A stretch of DNA of 64,000 bases, from assembly GCF_000373925.1 (NCBI RefSeq), contig NZ_KB892823.1:1-64000 (forward strand), in the 5' to 3' direction. The notes beneath the pieces are model-generated. The model did not search any database, was not told where the DNA came from, and was given only the letters and a program-made list of their open reading frames with translations. Below, one piece after another: positions 1-8,636 of this stretch (within the stretch, counting starts at the first letter, position 1; the number at the start of each line of letters is the position of its first letter). A program made the translations under genes and the position numbers. The stretch comes from Actinopolymorpha alba DSM 45243. GTDB lineage: Bacteria; Actinomycetota; Actinomycetes; Propionibacteriales; Actinopolymorphaceae.

Positions 1-243
1 TGCGCGTTCCCCGGCTGCGACCGCCCACCCGCCTGGTGCCACGGCCACCACATTCGTTCCTGGCTCAACGGCGGACCCACCACCCTCGCCAACGGGGCAC
101 TGCTCTGCGGCTACCACCACCGCCTCATCCACCAAGACACCTGGCAAATCCAGATAGCCGCCGACGGCGCACCCGAATTCACCCCACCCGAATGGATCGA
201 CCCCAACCGCAACCCCATCCGCAACAACCGACTCCGAACCTGA
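1..243 (+). CDS. HNH endonuclease domain, C-terminal fragment (DUF222-type protein)
   Basis: The reading frame enters from the left edge and closes at TGA 241-243, giving 80 residues of a C-terminus. The visible segment carries a classic HNH pattern: CHGHHIRSW, then GGPTTLANG, then LLCGYHHRLIH. These supply the paired Cys/His and Asn of the beta-beta-alpha-metal fold. This layout is that of the multicopy actinobacterial DUF222/HNH proteins, which are usually 400-600 aa. Metal-dependent nuclease activity is expected from the family, but the biological role of the DUF222 group is not established. The start and the DUF222 part lie outside the window. No partner gene follows on this strand. Confidence 0.85.
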   Translation, partial: CAFPGCDRPPAWCHGHHIRSWLNGGPTTLANGALLCGYHHRLIHQDTWQIQIAADGAPEFTPPEWIDPNRNPIRNNRLRT

Positions 244-360
244 CAGACCAGGAGCAGCAGCGCGCCACCGCGCCAAAACGGTGCCCGGAACCACACCGCC
301 CATCGAATGGGGTGCGGGCCTGCATTACGGCGCGGGCACCGAAAGGGGTGCGAGCTCGGT

Positions 361-413
361 TTGGGTCGGGGCACCCTCGGCCACGAGAGCCGTACAAGGG
401 TGCCCCGACCCAA
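361..413. repeat. GC-rich hairpin, dispersed family copy A
   Basis: A perfect 17-bp inverted repeat lies at 361-377 and 397-413. Its left arm reads ttgggtcggggcaccct and its loop ends in agccgtaca. A sister hairpin with the same stem and the same agccgtacaaggg loop end lies at 22895-22947. This copy sits between the HNH fragment and the 3' end of the convergent ABC permease, so it could stop transcription from both sides. There is no U-tract. Bases 418-469 just beyond it contain short cgctcagcc-type repeats running into the permease stop. Confidence 0.7.
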
Positions 414-466
414 GACCTCAGCCGCTCAGCCACTCGGCCCGCTCAGCCACCCGGCCGCTCAGCCGC

Positions 467-2071
467 TCAGCCGACCGCGGCGTCGCGGCGGCGGAAGCCG
501 ACCAACCCGGCGAGCATGAGGACGAGCGTGACCGCCAGCAACCACAGCAGCGGCTCCGCCGTGACCGCCCCACCAGGCACCTTCGGAATGTGCGTGAACG
601 GCGAGACGTCCAGCATCCACTGGTCCAACCCGAGCACCGCACCGACCTGGCCGAGGAACAGGAACAGCGCGAACGCCCCCCAGCTCGCCGCCGCAACGCG
701 GGGCAGCAAGCCGAACAACGCGACGGCGATCCCGGTCAGGACCCAGACGGCGGGTAGCTGTACGAGCGCAGCCCCCAGCGCGCGCGGCAGCTGCTCACCC
801 ACGTCGCCGGCGTTCAGGCCGTGCACCAAACCAGCCGTCGCACCGGCAGCTAGCAGCGCCACCACCGGTCCGAGGACCGAGAACACCAGGTGGCTACCCG
901 CCCACCGCAGCCGACCGACCGCGGTGGCGAGGAGGGGTTCGGCCCGCAGGTTCGCTTCCTCCGAGCGCAGGCGCAGCGCCGCCTGGATCGCGTACGCCGA
1001 CGCGATCAGGCCGAGGATGCCCATGATCCCGGCGAGGTAGAGGTCGATGAGCCCACCCCGCCCGCCCATCCGGGCGAAGATCTCCTGCAGCTGAGGGTTG
1101 TCCTCGACCATGTCGCCTACGCCGTCGGCGACACCCCCGAAGATCAGCCCGAGCGCCACGAACCCGGCAGTCCAGCTCATGAGCAGGCCACGGTGCAGCC
1201 GCCAGGCCAGGGCAAATGGGCTGCGAAGGCCCGGTGCGGCGTCCGCCGGGCCGAGCCGCGCGGCCAGGATGCCGGCGCCGACGTCGCGGCGCGCGGACAC
1301 GGCGGTGGCGACGGCGATCAGGACCGCGGCGAGGGCGGCGCTGAGGACGAGCACCCACCAGCGTTCGCCCCCGAACGCCTGGATCCCGTGCGCCCACCCG
1401 ATCGGGGACAGCCACGACAGCCAGGACAGCTCGTTTCCGGTACCACCCACGTCACCGGCGACCCGCAGCACGAACGCCAGACCGAGAACGCCGAGCGCGA
1501 TACCTCGTGCCGCACCGGCCCCCTCGGTCAGCTGGGCGGCGACGCCGGCGACCGCGGCGAACACCCATCCGGCGAAGGTCCAGCTGAGGGTGAGCGTGAA
1601 CGCACCGGATGCCGGCAGGCCTCCGCTCGTCAGGACCAGCCCACTCAACAGCCCGAGGACCAGCGTGGCGGTCATCGTCACGATGAGCGCCGCGGCCAAG
1701 CCAGCGTGCCGGCCCACGACCGTCGAGCCCAGCAGCTCGCGCCGTCCCGCCTCCTCCTCACCGCGGGTGTGGCGGATGACGGTGAGCAGGGCGATCAGGC
1801 CCACGATCAGGGGAAGGAAGCCGGCCCGCTGGGCGACCAGGCCACCCACGCTGGTGGAGTGGAGCGGGCCGTAGAGCGCAAGGAAGGTGGGGTTGGTGCC
1901 GCTTGTGGCGGCGTACTGCGCCCGCCCCGCCGCCGTCGGATAGAGCTCCTCGATGCCGGAGACGTACGACACCGGGATGACCGCCAGCAGGACGATCCAG
2001 GCCGGCAGGATGAACCGGTCCCGTCGCAGGATCAGCCGGATCAACCCGCCGGTGCCCACGAGTGCGTTCAT
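467..2071 (-). CDS. ABC-2 type exporter permease
   Basis: This 534-aa integral membrane protein has about 12 hydrophobic segments arranged as two similar halves. It starts [19 protein letters not shown], with a helix following at once. It is the membrane subunit of an ABC exporter, and its size matches the duplicated permeases of actinobacterial multidrug/antibiotic exporters of the TetAB type. A charged cytoplasmic stretch ([14 protein letters not shown], about residues 102-115) precedes the next helix block. Its ATG overlaps the ATPase stop by 4 nt (ATGA), so the two are translationally coupled. Substrate is unknown. Drug or lipid efflux is an inference from the neighbouring regulator. Confidence 0.9.
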   Translation of the reverse strand: MNALVGTGGLIRLILRRDRFILPAWIVLLAVIPVSYVSGIEELYPTAAGRAQYAATSGTNPTFLALYGPLHSTSVGGLVAQRAGFLPLIVGLIALLTVIRHTRGEEEAGRRELLGSTVVGRHAGLAAALIVTMTATLVLGLLSGLVLTSGGLPASGAFTLTLSWTFAGWVFAAVAGVAAQLTEGAGAARGIALGVLGLAFVLRVAGDVGGTGNELSWLSWLSPIGWAHGIQAFGGERWWVLVLSAALAAVLIAVATAVSARRDVGAGILAARLGPADAAPGLRSPFALAWRLHRGLLMSWTAGFVALGLIFGGVADGVGDMVEDNPQLQEIFARMGGRGGLIDLYLAGIMGILGLIASAYAIQAALRLRSEEANLRAEPLLATAVGRLRWAGSHLVFSVLGPVVALLAAGATAGLVHGLNAGDVGEQLPRALGAALVQLPAVWVLTGIAVALFGLLPRVAAASWGAFALFLFLGQVGAVLGLDQWMLDVSPFTHIPKVPGGAVTAEPLLWLLAVTLVLMLAGLVGFRRRDAAVG

Positions 2072-2985
2072 CGGGACGCCCCCTGCGGCTGGGAGCCGGT
2101 GAGTTCGTCCTGGTAGTGGCGGAGGAAGAGCTCCTCCAGGGTCGGCGGTTGGCTGGTCAGGCTGCGTACGCCCAGGGTGGTGAGCTGCCGCAGCACCGGG
2201 CCGAGCTGGTTGGAGTCCACCTCGAACCTCACCCGGGTGCCGTCGACGCGCAGGTCGTGAACGCCGCCGAGCTGGGCGAGGCCGTTCGGTGGGCTGGCCA
2301 GTTCAGCGCTGATGGAGGTACGCGTGAGGTGGCGCAGCTCGGCGAGCGTACCCGTCTCCACGGAGGCGCCGTTCCGGATGATCGTCACCCGGTCGCACAG
2401 CCGCTCCACCTCGGCGAGGATGTGACTCGACAGCAGGACGGTCCGGCCCCGCTGGCGTTCCTCCTCAATGCAGGTGGTGAAGACCTCCTCCATCAGCGGG
2501 TCGAGGCCGGAGGTGGGCTCGTCCAGCAGGAGCAACTCCACGTCGGACGACAGCGCCGCAACGAGGGCGACCTTCTGCCGGTTGCCCTTGGAGTAGGTCC
2601 GGCCCTTCTTCCTCGGGTCGAGGTCGAAGCGCTCGAGCAGGTCCGCCTTGCGCTTCGGATCGAGGCCGCCACGGAGCCGGCCGAGCAGGTCGATGACCTC
2701 CCCTCCTGACAGGTTGGGCCAGAGGGTGACGTCACCGGGTACGTACGCGAGCCGGCGGTGGAGCGTGGTCGCGTCCCGCCAGGGATCGCCGCCGAGCATC
2801 TCGACATGGCCCGCGTCGGCTTGCAACAGGCCGAGCAGGATCCGGATCGTGGTCGACTTCCCAGCGCCGTTGGGCCCCAGGAAGCCATGTACTTCGCCGG
2901 CCCGGACGGTCAGGTCAAGTCCGTCCAGGGCCTGTGTCGGGCCGAAGCTCTTGGTGAGAGCCGCCGCAACGATGATGTTTTCCAC
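2068..2985 (-). CDS. ABC transporter ATP-binding protein
   Basis: This 305-aa nucleotide-binding subunit pairs with the downstream permease. It has Walker [10 protein letters not shown] near residue 40, Walker [14 protein letters not shown] near 155, and an H-loop histidine in LLSSHIL. The ABC signature reads YSKGNRQKV, the relaxed form typical of DrrA/CcmA-like exporters. The C-terminal 90 residues form the usual DrrA-like extension. The start is GTG at 2985; no strong ribosome site precedes it, so a leaderless or weakly translated message is possible. An operator-like palindrome lies 20-35 bp upstream, suggesting repression by the divergent MarR-like protein. Confidence 0.92.
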   Translation of the reverse strand: MENIIVAAALTKSFGPTQALDGLDLTVRAGEVHGFLGPNGAGKSTTIRILLGLLQADAGHVEMLGGDPWRDATTLHRRLAYVPGDVTLWPNLSGGEVIDLLGRLRGGLDPKRKADLLERFDLDPRKKGRTYSKGNRQKVALVAALSSDVELLLLDEPTSGLDPLMEEVFTTCIEEERQRGRTVLLSSHILAEVERLCDRVTIIRNGASVETGTLAELRHLTRTSISAELASPPNGLAQLGGVHDLRVDGTRVRFEVDSNQLGPVLRQLTTLGVRSLTSQPPTLEELFLRHYQDELTGSQPQGASR

Positions 2986-3005
2986 GCGACAGACGCTAAT
3001 GTGTT

Positions 3006-3021
3006 TTCACAACTTTGTGAA
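3006..3021. promoter_or_regulatory. Operator-like palindrome between exporter and regulator
   Basis: TTCACAA, a 2-bp spacer, then TTGTGAA form a perfect 7+7 bp inverted repeat. It lies in the short AT-rich patch (2990-3055) between the divergent ABC operon and the MarR-like gene. Dimeric winged-helix regulators commonly bind such sites, so autoregulation plus exporter control is a reasonable inference. No binding evidence exists here. Confidence 0.5.
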
Positions 3022-3107
3022 TCTAACTGAATGTGTTAAGCATCAAGAAAGCGTTAAGACGTCATCCGTCGGGGGTCGGAGGACGCCAATGAGGAGGAGA
3101 CACAGAC

Positions 3108-3602
3108 ATGAGCACCCTGGCCCGTCGCGACGACGAGGAGGTACGCCGGGTCGTCGAGCACATGGCGATGACCTTCGCGACCTGGGGCTTCCCCCGCATG
3201 CCGGCGCGGGTCCTCCTGACACTGATGGCCGCCGACGAGGACTCCCTGACGGCCGGCGAGCTGTCCGAACGGCTCGGCGTGAGCGCGGCCGCGATCTCGG
3301 GCGCCGTGCGCTACCTGACGCACCTCGGGATCATCGTCCGCGAACCCGTCCCCGGCTCGCGCCGTGACCGCTACCGCCTGCCCGACGACGTGTGGTACGA
3401 GAGCAGCCTCACCAAGACCGGGTTGTACAAGGGTTTCGCCGACCTGGCCGACGACGCCGTCAAGGCGCTCGGCGGCACTGACAGCCCGGGCGGCCAGCGG
3501 ATGGGCGAGATGCGCGACTACTTCCTCTTCGTCAACAAAGAGGTGGTTCAGCTGCTCGACAAGTGGCGGGCGACGAGGGCCCGCACGGGCGAGGCATCCT
3601 GA
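3108..3602 (+). CDS. MarR/GbsR-like winged-helix transcriptional regulator
   Basis: This 164-aa protein has a winged-helix DNA-binding core in its first half. The recognition region around residues 45-70 contains LTAGELSERLGVSAAA, followed by YLTHLGIIVREP, the wing and its Arg-rich tip. The remainder is helical and would form the dimer interface. ATG 3108 is supported by gaggagg about 9 nt upstream. It is divergent from the ABC-2 exporter, and the palindrome at 3006-3021 is its most likely operator. Proteins of this type typically sense a small ligand and de-repress an adjacent efflux pump. The ligand is unknown. Confidence 0.85.
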   Translation: MSTLARRDDEEVRRVVEHMAMTFATWGFPRMPARVLLTLMAADEDSLTAGELSERLGVSAAAISGAVRYLTHLGIIVREPVPGSRRDRYRLPDDVWYESSLTKTGLYKGFADLADDAVKALGGTDSPGGQRMGEMRDYFLFVNKEVVQLLDKWRATRARTGEAS

Positions 3603-3623
3603 GCGACCGCCACGACGCCCCGA

Positions 3624-3752
3624 AATGATCACGTTTACGTGGTCATTTCGGGCCTCGCATGGTGCCGACACCGTGTGAAGCAGGTACCCGCCGCGCGAAG
3701 CAGGTACCCGCCGCGTGAAGCACGCACCCGCCGTGTGAAGCAGGCACCCGCC
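3624..3752. repeat. Truncated 86-bp palindrome copy with 20-bp tandem expansion
   Basis: Bases 3624-3647 are the left arm of the palindromic family seen complete at 19165-19250 and 41507-41592 (aatgatcacgt, tt, acgtggtcatt). The 38-bp spacer follows at 3648-3685. The right arm is missing. Instead, the spacer end is amplified into four contiguous 20-bp units (3673-3692, 3693-3712, 3713-3732, 3733-3752) built on gtgaagcaggtacccgcc. The element lies between the MarR-like gene and the propeller gene on the same strand. The left arm alone folds into a hairpin extending over 3619-3652. Confidence 0.8.
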
Positions 3753-3810
3753 ACCGGTCAACAATTCCACCCAAGACAGGTCATTCCGTACGGATGGGTA
3801 TTCTTCCGCG

Positions 3811-6720
3811 GTGGAAAAGATCAACGATGACCATTCCAACGATGAAGGCCATTCCCAACGCCCCGGCGGGGCCGAGTTCGTGGAGCTCCCTGTCCCGGCT
3901 GCTGGCCCCGAGGCGTACCTGACGACGCTGCAGAACGCGGATTGGTCGACGTTCACACCCTCCCGCGACCTTTCCAGACTTCGCACCTCACTTACCGAGC
4001 TCGAACAGACACATGGTGTGACGGACGCTCACTGGTTCGCAACCGGACAGATCGAGAAGGCTGGTGCGGTACTCCGCCACCCTCACAGCCATCCGGTCGA
4101 GATCGATGCTCTGGCACTGAGTCCATGCGGCCGTTACCTCGCGGTTGGCTCCTGGTGCGGTGACGACTATGAGCGTGGCGGTGCGCTGCAGGTTTGGGAG
4201 TTGGCCACGGGGCGATGCGTCAACGTTCTCGACGGTATCCACGGTGGCATCGGCTGGCCGAATTATGCGCGGACGATTCAATGGTCGGCCAATGGCGACC
4301 GGCTCGCCGTGGCGTTCAACACCAACATCGTGGGATTGTGGAATCCGTTCGGGGAGGATGTCGAGCCGATCGGCACCGCTGACGTCACCGATGGAAATTC
4401 CCGTCCGCCCGAGTTCGCGGTCGCGCCAGAGGGGACGCACGCCTACATAGCGACGTGGTCGCCATATGACGTGCTGGGCTGTATCGCCCCGCTTTCTGAA
4501 GGAAGCTTCTACTACAACTCGTATCACGAGGAACAGGTCCCGCAGTGGTTGGACAGGCCTCTCCCCGAGGCGGTCAAGGACATCCTCGGGGACACGAAGG
4601 TCTCCTTCGATCGAGTTTTCTGGTCCCGCGACGGGGCTCGGATTTACGGATACGGCCGGGCCGGCTGGGCGTGCTCGATCGATGTCGTGAGCCGGCAGGT
4701 CTCCTGGATCACCAAAGTCGGGGACAAGGCGGAGGCCCCGGTGTGGAGCCGGGACGAGCGTCTGTTCGCCACCGTGCTCGGCGGCCAGGTGGTGATTTCC
4801 GACGCCGAGACCGGACGGCCAGTTGCCGAGTTGCCTGACTGTCCCGGGGCACTCGGCCTTTCGTGGGGTGCTCGCGGAAATGTCGCGAGGTTGGCCGTCG
4901 CGCTCTCGGCTGACGACGACGAACACGGCAGGAAATGGTTCCGTCGTTGGGGACGGTCGAAAACGTCGAGAAGTGGCGTGGCCATCTACGACGATGGCAG
5001 ACATCGCTACGACGTCGACGTGATGGTGATGGACAGCGGTGATTGGAACCTGTGGGATGCCACTCCTTGGGCGTGGGCGCCGGATGGCGAGCGGGCCGCC
5101 TGTCTCACCTATGACGGTATCGAGATCTGGTCGCTCGCTGACAAACCGAAGTGGCTGCGGACCTTCGACGCTCCGGAGGGCGTCTTCGGCCTGCTGTGGG
5201 GCGCGGACGACGTAGTGGTCGCGGTGGGTATGCACGTGCCGATCGAGGAAGTCAACAACACGCTTCGGTTTGTCCGGGCCAGCGACGGTGAGGTTCTCGG
5301 GGACTTCACGTTCCTGCGGGAACCATCCGGGCCGCGGCCGTTGGAACTCGACGGCGAGGATGTCGGCGAGGATCTGCGGGCGGATGGGTTCGGGGATCCG
5401 ACATTCGTGCTCGATGACGAGACCTGGGCGGCTGCGTTCGGCCAAGGATTGGTCATCGCTCCTGAGGATCGGCGAGACGACCTCGACGCGCTCCTCGCCT
5501 GGACCGTCGATCGACGCTTCGCCTGGCCGATCCGCTGGGGCGGACTCGACGTCGTTCCCGATGCCCTCGCGGCCGCAGAACGCCTCGGCTCACCGCTGGA
5601 CGAGTATCTCGAAGAGTTTCGTGGTCGGACCGGGCCGCCACCCGCCGCCGAGGCGTGGCCGCCGCCCAACCCGGCCACCCTGGACGACCTCTTTCAGGTC
5701 GCGCTCGAATCCGTCCTCCCGCTCCACGAGGGATGGGACACCCACGTCAGCGAGAACCTTCGTCATGCTGCTCGGCTGCGGGCGCGCCGTGGCGAGGTGC
5801 CGGGTGCCACGGAGCTGCTGGACGCGATCCCGACCGAGAGCGAGCGGCTTCGGGGTACGGCCGATGTCGCGATGATCCTCGCAATGGCCGGACGAACCGC
5901 TGAGGCGCGCGAGATCTTCACCCTCACCGATGCCGACGTCAAAGAGGTGCTGGACGACTACAACATCGCGTTGGGCGCGTCGTCGGTCGGTGGTGCCTGC
6001 GCGGCACTCGGCGATACCGCTCGTGCCGACGTGTGGTTCGACCGTGCACGTGCCGGAATCGAGCCCGAGACCAATGAGGGCGAAAACCGTCTGGCGGTCG
6101 CGTGGGCGCTGGTCGAGTGCGGCCGCGTCGACGAGGCCCGTGCTGTTTGGCGAGAAGTGACCACAACACCGTCGACCTTCTACAGCGCTCCTCTCCTGGC
6201 TTACCTGGTGCGCAGCGGCCGGGACGACCTCGTGCGGGAGATCCTGCCACTCAGGACGAAGTCGGGAATGGAGTACGTCACCTGGAACGACGGCGAGGAA
6301 GAACCACTAGGGCACCTGGAGGAGGGGTGGTTCGACGGTTGGGAAGCGGTCGAGGTGTTCACCAGCCTCGGGCGTCCGGACCTGGTTCGCGAATGGGCAC
6401 AGATCTACGGCGACAGGTACGCGTGGGAAGAACTCCTCGAGAAAGCGGAGAGGAACGCAGCACTGGGCCGCGCGTCCAGGCCGACGGAGGCGGATGTCGC
6501 CGGCCTCACCGACGAGTACGCAACACTCCAGAAAACTCCGCGGGCCAAGCGGGAACACCCGACCGAACTCCTCATCCAACAGGCCGCCATGTGCAATCAC
6601 CTCAGCGCGGTTCTGAGCCTGATACCGGCGCTGCCTGACGACGATTTCAACGGTCGCGCGAAATCCGCGTTCCGTTCGCTGTGGATCGCCGCTACGAGAG
6701 CTGACGTCGAACCCTGGTGA
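3811..6720 (+). CDS. Large beta-propeller plus TPR-like protein, function unknown
   Basis: I do not recognise this 969-aa protein as a named family. Residues about 85-560 contain repeating WD40/propeller-like blades: LALSPCGRYLAVGS, IQWSANGDRLAVAF and AWAPDGERAACLTY are blade signatures, several ending in a W or an IW/LW. Residues about 640-960 are helical with TPR-like spacing of Ala/Gly and Leu (ATELLDAIPTESER, MILAMAGRTAEAREIF, ACAALGDTARADVWF). There is no signal peptide or membrane helix, so it is probably a cytosolic scaffold. GTG 3811 is the first start in frame and has no strong ribosome site. It stands alone between a repeat-rich leader and a long hairpin, and its codon use looks slightly less GC-biased than its neighbours. 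Confidence 0.85.
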   Translation: MEKINDDHSNDEGHSQRPGGAEFVELPVPAAGPEAYLTTLQNADWSTFTPSRDLSRLRTSLTELEQTHGVTDAHWFATGQIEKAGAVLRHPHSHPVEIDALALSPCGRYLAVGSWCGDDYERGGALQVWELATGRCVNVLDGIHGGIGWPNYARTIQWSANGDRLAVAFNTNIVGLWNPFGEDVEPIGTADVTDGNSRPPEFAVAPEGTHAYIATWSPYDVLGCIAPLSEGSFYYNSYHEEQVPQWLDRPLPEAVKDILGDTKVSFDRVFWSRDGARIYGYGRAGWACSIDVVSRQVSWITKVGDKAEAPVWSRDERLFATVLGGQVVISDAETGRPVAELPDCPGALGLSWGARGNVARLAVALSADDDEHGRKWFRRWGRSKTSRSGVAIYDDGRHRYDVDVMVMDSGDWNLWDATPWAWAPDGERAACLTYDGIEIWSLADKPKWLRTFDAPEGVFGLLWGADDVVVAVGMHVPIEEVNNTLRFVRASDGEVLGDFTFLREPSGPRPLELDGEDVGEDLRADGFGDPTFVLDDETWAAAFGQGLVIAPEDRRDDLDALLAWTVDRRFAWPIRWGGLDVVPDALAAAERLGSPLDEYLEEFRGRTGPPPAAEAWPPPNPATLDDLFQVALESVLPLHEGWDTHVSENLRHAARLRARRGEVPGATELLDAIPTESERLRGTADVAMILAMAGRTAEAREIFTLTDADVKEVLDDYNIALGASSVGGACAALGDTARADVWFDRARAGIEPETNEGENRLAVAWALVECGRVDEARAVWREVTTTPSTFYSAPLLAYLVRSGRDDLVREILPLRTKSGMEYVTWNDGEEEPLGHLEEGWFDGWEAVEVFTSLGRPDLVREWAQIYGDRYAWEELLEKAERNAALGRASRPTEADVAGLTDEYATLQKTPRAKREHPTELLIQQAAMCNHLSAVLSLIPALPDDDFNGRAKSAFRSLWIAATRADVEPW

Positions 6721-6727
6721 CGACCGA

Positions 6728-6779
6728 ACGCCGATCGCATTCGGCCACTCCAGTCGGGGTGGCCGAACGCGATCGGCGT
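6728..6779. terminator. 24-bp stem-loop at convergent junction
   Basis: Arms 6728-6751 and 6756-6779 pair over 24 bp with only two G-U-compatible mismatches around an agtc loop. It begins 8 nt after the propeller gene's stop and lies just before the 3' end of the convergent alkyltransferase-like gene at 6808. It most likely acts as a bidirectional terminator, although no U-tract follows. Confidence 0.7.
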
Positions 6780-6807
6780 CAGTCAAACGTCGCGGACCCC
6801 TCGAGGC

Positions 6808-7116
6808 TCAGTCAGGTTGGCAGTCCCACCGGGCGCGCGACATGTCGATGCGATCGCCTGCCGGCTCGCGAAACGGCGTACCTTCCGAACGCAACCGGCG
6901 GATCGCCTCGCCCGCATGGCAGTCCGCGGGACGCCCGTCTGCGCGCACCACGCGCCACCACGGCACTCCCCCGCCGTAGTGCGACATCACCCAGCCGACC
7001 TGGCGCGGCCCGCCGAAGCCGAGGTACTCGGCGATGTCGCCGTACGCCATCACCGATCCGGGCGGGATGCGCTCCACAACGGAGAGGACCCGCTCGACGT
7101 ACTCCTCCGAGGGCAT
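6808..7116 (-). CDS. Alkyltransferase-like (ATL) MGMT-family DNA-binding protein
   Basis: This 102-aa protein has only the DNA-binding fold of O6-alkylguanine-DNA alkyltransferases. Landmarks are VERIPPGSVMAYGDIAEYLG (helix-turn-helix part) and GGVPWWRVVRADGR. In true alkyltransferases the last motif is PCHRV with an acceptor cysteine. Here Trp replaces Cys, which is the hallmark of ATL proteins that flag alkylated bases for nucleotide excision repair instead of removing the alkyl group. I set the start at ATG 7116 because the longer frame upstream runs into MoeZ. The 16-bp gap after MoeZ suggests co-transcription. The two genes also neighbour each other in mycobacteria, as far as I recall. 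Confidence 0.87.
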   Translation of the reverse strand: MPSEEYVERVLSVVERIPPGSVMAYGDIAEYLGFGGPRQVGWVMSHYGGGVPWWRVVRADGRPADCHAGEAIRRLRSEGTPFREPAGDRIDMSRARWDCQPD

Positions 7117-7132
7117 CGGCGGGTGCGGGATC

Positions 7133-8305
7133 TCAGTACGACGGCTTGTCGGGCTCAATCTGGTTGACCCAGGCGAGCACTCCGCCGGCCACGTGCACCG
7201 CGTCACCGAAGCCGGCACCCTTCGCGGCGGCCAGCGCCTCGGCCGAGCGACCGCCGACCTTGCAGTGCAGCACGACCTGCTTGTCCTTGGGCAGCTTCTC
7301 GAACGCCTCACCCGTCAGGAACTCGCCCTTGGGGATCAGCACCGAGCCGGGGATGCTGACGATTTCGTACTCGTTGCGCTCCCGAACGTCGACCAGCACG
7401 AAGTCGCGCTCGCCTCGCTCCCGGGCGTCGAGCCAGTCCTTCAGCGTGCGTACGTCAATCGTCGAATCCACCACAGCCTCCGCCGCTTCGTCTGAGATCA
7501 CACCGCAGAACGCCTCATAGTCGATGAGTTCGGTGACGGGCGCGGTGTCGGGGTCCTTGTTGACCTTCAGCTCACGCCAGCTCATCTCCAGCGCGTCGAA
7601 GATCAGCAGCCGGCCGATGAGGGGATCGCCGATGCCGGTGATCAGCTTGATCGCCTCGTTGACCATCACCGAGCCGATCGAGGCGCACAGGACACCGAGC
7701 ACACCACCCTCGGCGCAGGACGGAACCATGCCGGGCGGCGGGGGCTCGGGGTAGAGGTCGCGGTAGTGCGGACCGTGCTCGGCCCAGAACACGCTGACCT
7801 GGCCCTCGAAGCGGAAGATCGAGCCCCAGACGTAGGGCTTGCCGAGGATGACGGCGGCGTCGTTGACGAGGTAACGCGTCGCGAAGTTGTCGGTGCCGTC
7901 GAGGATCAGGTCGTAGTCGGCGAAGATCGTCAGCGCGTTGGAGGAGTCGAGCCGCTCCTCGTGCAGGTTGACCTTGACGTAGGGGTTGATCTCCGCGATC
8001 GACTCCTTGGCGGAGATCGCCTTCGGCTTGCCGACGTCGCTTTGGCCGTGGATGACCTGGCGCTGGAGGTTGGACTCGTCCACGACGTCGAAGTCGACGA
8101 TGCCGAGCGTGCCGACGCCGGCCGCGGCGAGGTAGAGCAACGCGGGGCTACCGAGCCCACCGGCCCCGATGACGAGGACCTTGGCGTTCTTCAGGCGCTT
8201 CTGGCCGTCCATCCCGACCTCGGGAATGATGATGTGCCGCGAGTAACGGCGTACCTCATCAACGCTGAGATCGGGAGCTGGCTCGACAATCGGCGGCACG
8301 GACAC
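7133..8305 (-). CDS. moeZ: MoeZ: adenylyltransferase/sulfurtransferase
   Basis: This 390-aa two-domain enzyme activates C-terminal Gly-Gly sulfur-carrier proteins by adenylation and then transfers sulfur to them. Pathways include molybdopterin synthesis and, in actinomycetes, CysO-dependent cysteine and thio-cofactor routes. The N-terminal MoeB/E1-like domain shows the ATP-binding GAGGLGSP near residue 48 and QRQVIHG. The C-terminal rhodanese domain ends in LHCKVGGRS with the persulfide cysteine at residue 348. The zinc CxxC found in E. coli MoeB is absent (HYRD), as is usual in MoeZ. GTG 8305 is chosen because gaggag lies 7 nt upstream and homologues begin VSVPPLVEP-like. An extra 59 residues are possible in frame but unlikely. 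Confidence 0.93.
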   Translation of the reverse strand: MSVPPIVEPAPDLSVDEVRRYSRHIIIPEVGMDGQKRLKNAKVLVIGAGGLGSPALLYLAAAGVGTLGIVDFDVVDESNLQRQVIHGQSDVGKPKAISAKESIAEINPYVKVNLHEERLDSSNALTIFADYDLILDGTDNFATRYLVNDAAVILGKPYVWGSIFRFEGQVSVFWAEHGPHYRDLYPEPPPPGMVPSCAEGGVLGVLCASIGSVMVNEAIKLITGIGDPLIGRLLIFDALEMSWRELKVNKDPDTAPVTELIDYEAFCGVISDEAAEAVVDSTIDVRTLKDWLDARERGERDFVLVDVRERNEYEIVSIPGSVLIPKGEFLTGEAFEKLPKDKQVVLHCKVGGRSAEALAAAKGAGFGDAVHVAGGVLAWVNQIEPDKPSY

Positions 8306-8426
8306 GGCGAATCTCCTCGGGTGGTCGGGATCCTCTCTGGCACCAACCAGCGGTGAGGCCCTCATGTTCCCGCACCGGCCCCGCCCACGGACGGGCAGGG
8401 TCAGTGCGGGAACGGCGCCGGCCCGG

Positions 8427-8516
8427 TCACTCTCCGGCGTCCGCCTTCTGGAGTGCCGCGAGGTCGAGCTCGCACTCCTCACACGTCCCTGGTCGCGCCG
8501 TACCTGGGTATGACAC
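8427..8516 (-). CDS. Possible 29-aa Cys-containing peptide (weak)
   Basis: A short frame from GTG 8516 to TGA 8427 is preceded by aggagagg about 5 nt upstream, a good ribosome site. It encodes 29 residues with a CEEC motif followed by ELDLAALQKADAGE. I know no family for it. It lies on the MoeZ strand, about 120 bp upstream. The rest of 8306-8636 contains no other gene I can support, and divergent promoters for MoeZ and the esterase remnant must lie there. It could equally be chance. Confidence 0.25.
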   Translation of the reverse strand: MSYPGTARPGTCEECELDLAALQKADAGE

Positions 8517-8636
8517 CGGCGCCTCTCCTGTGGCCCCGGCGTACTACGGACCCTTCAAGGGACTTTCCGGATTCAGCCGACACCTGCCGCGGATGACGAT
8601 GGAACGCATCAGAGCAGACACGACAGGGAGGAACGA

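Noticed and set aside
3988-5445. 485-aa antisense frame over the propeller gene
   Set aside because: No ribosome site, no domain character and complete overlap with a better-supported plus-strand gene.
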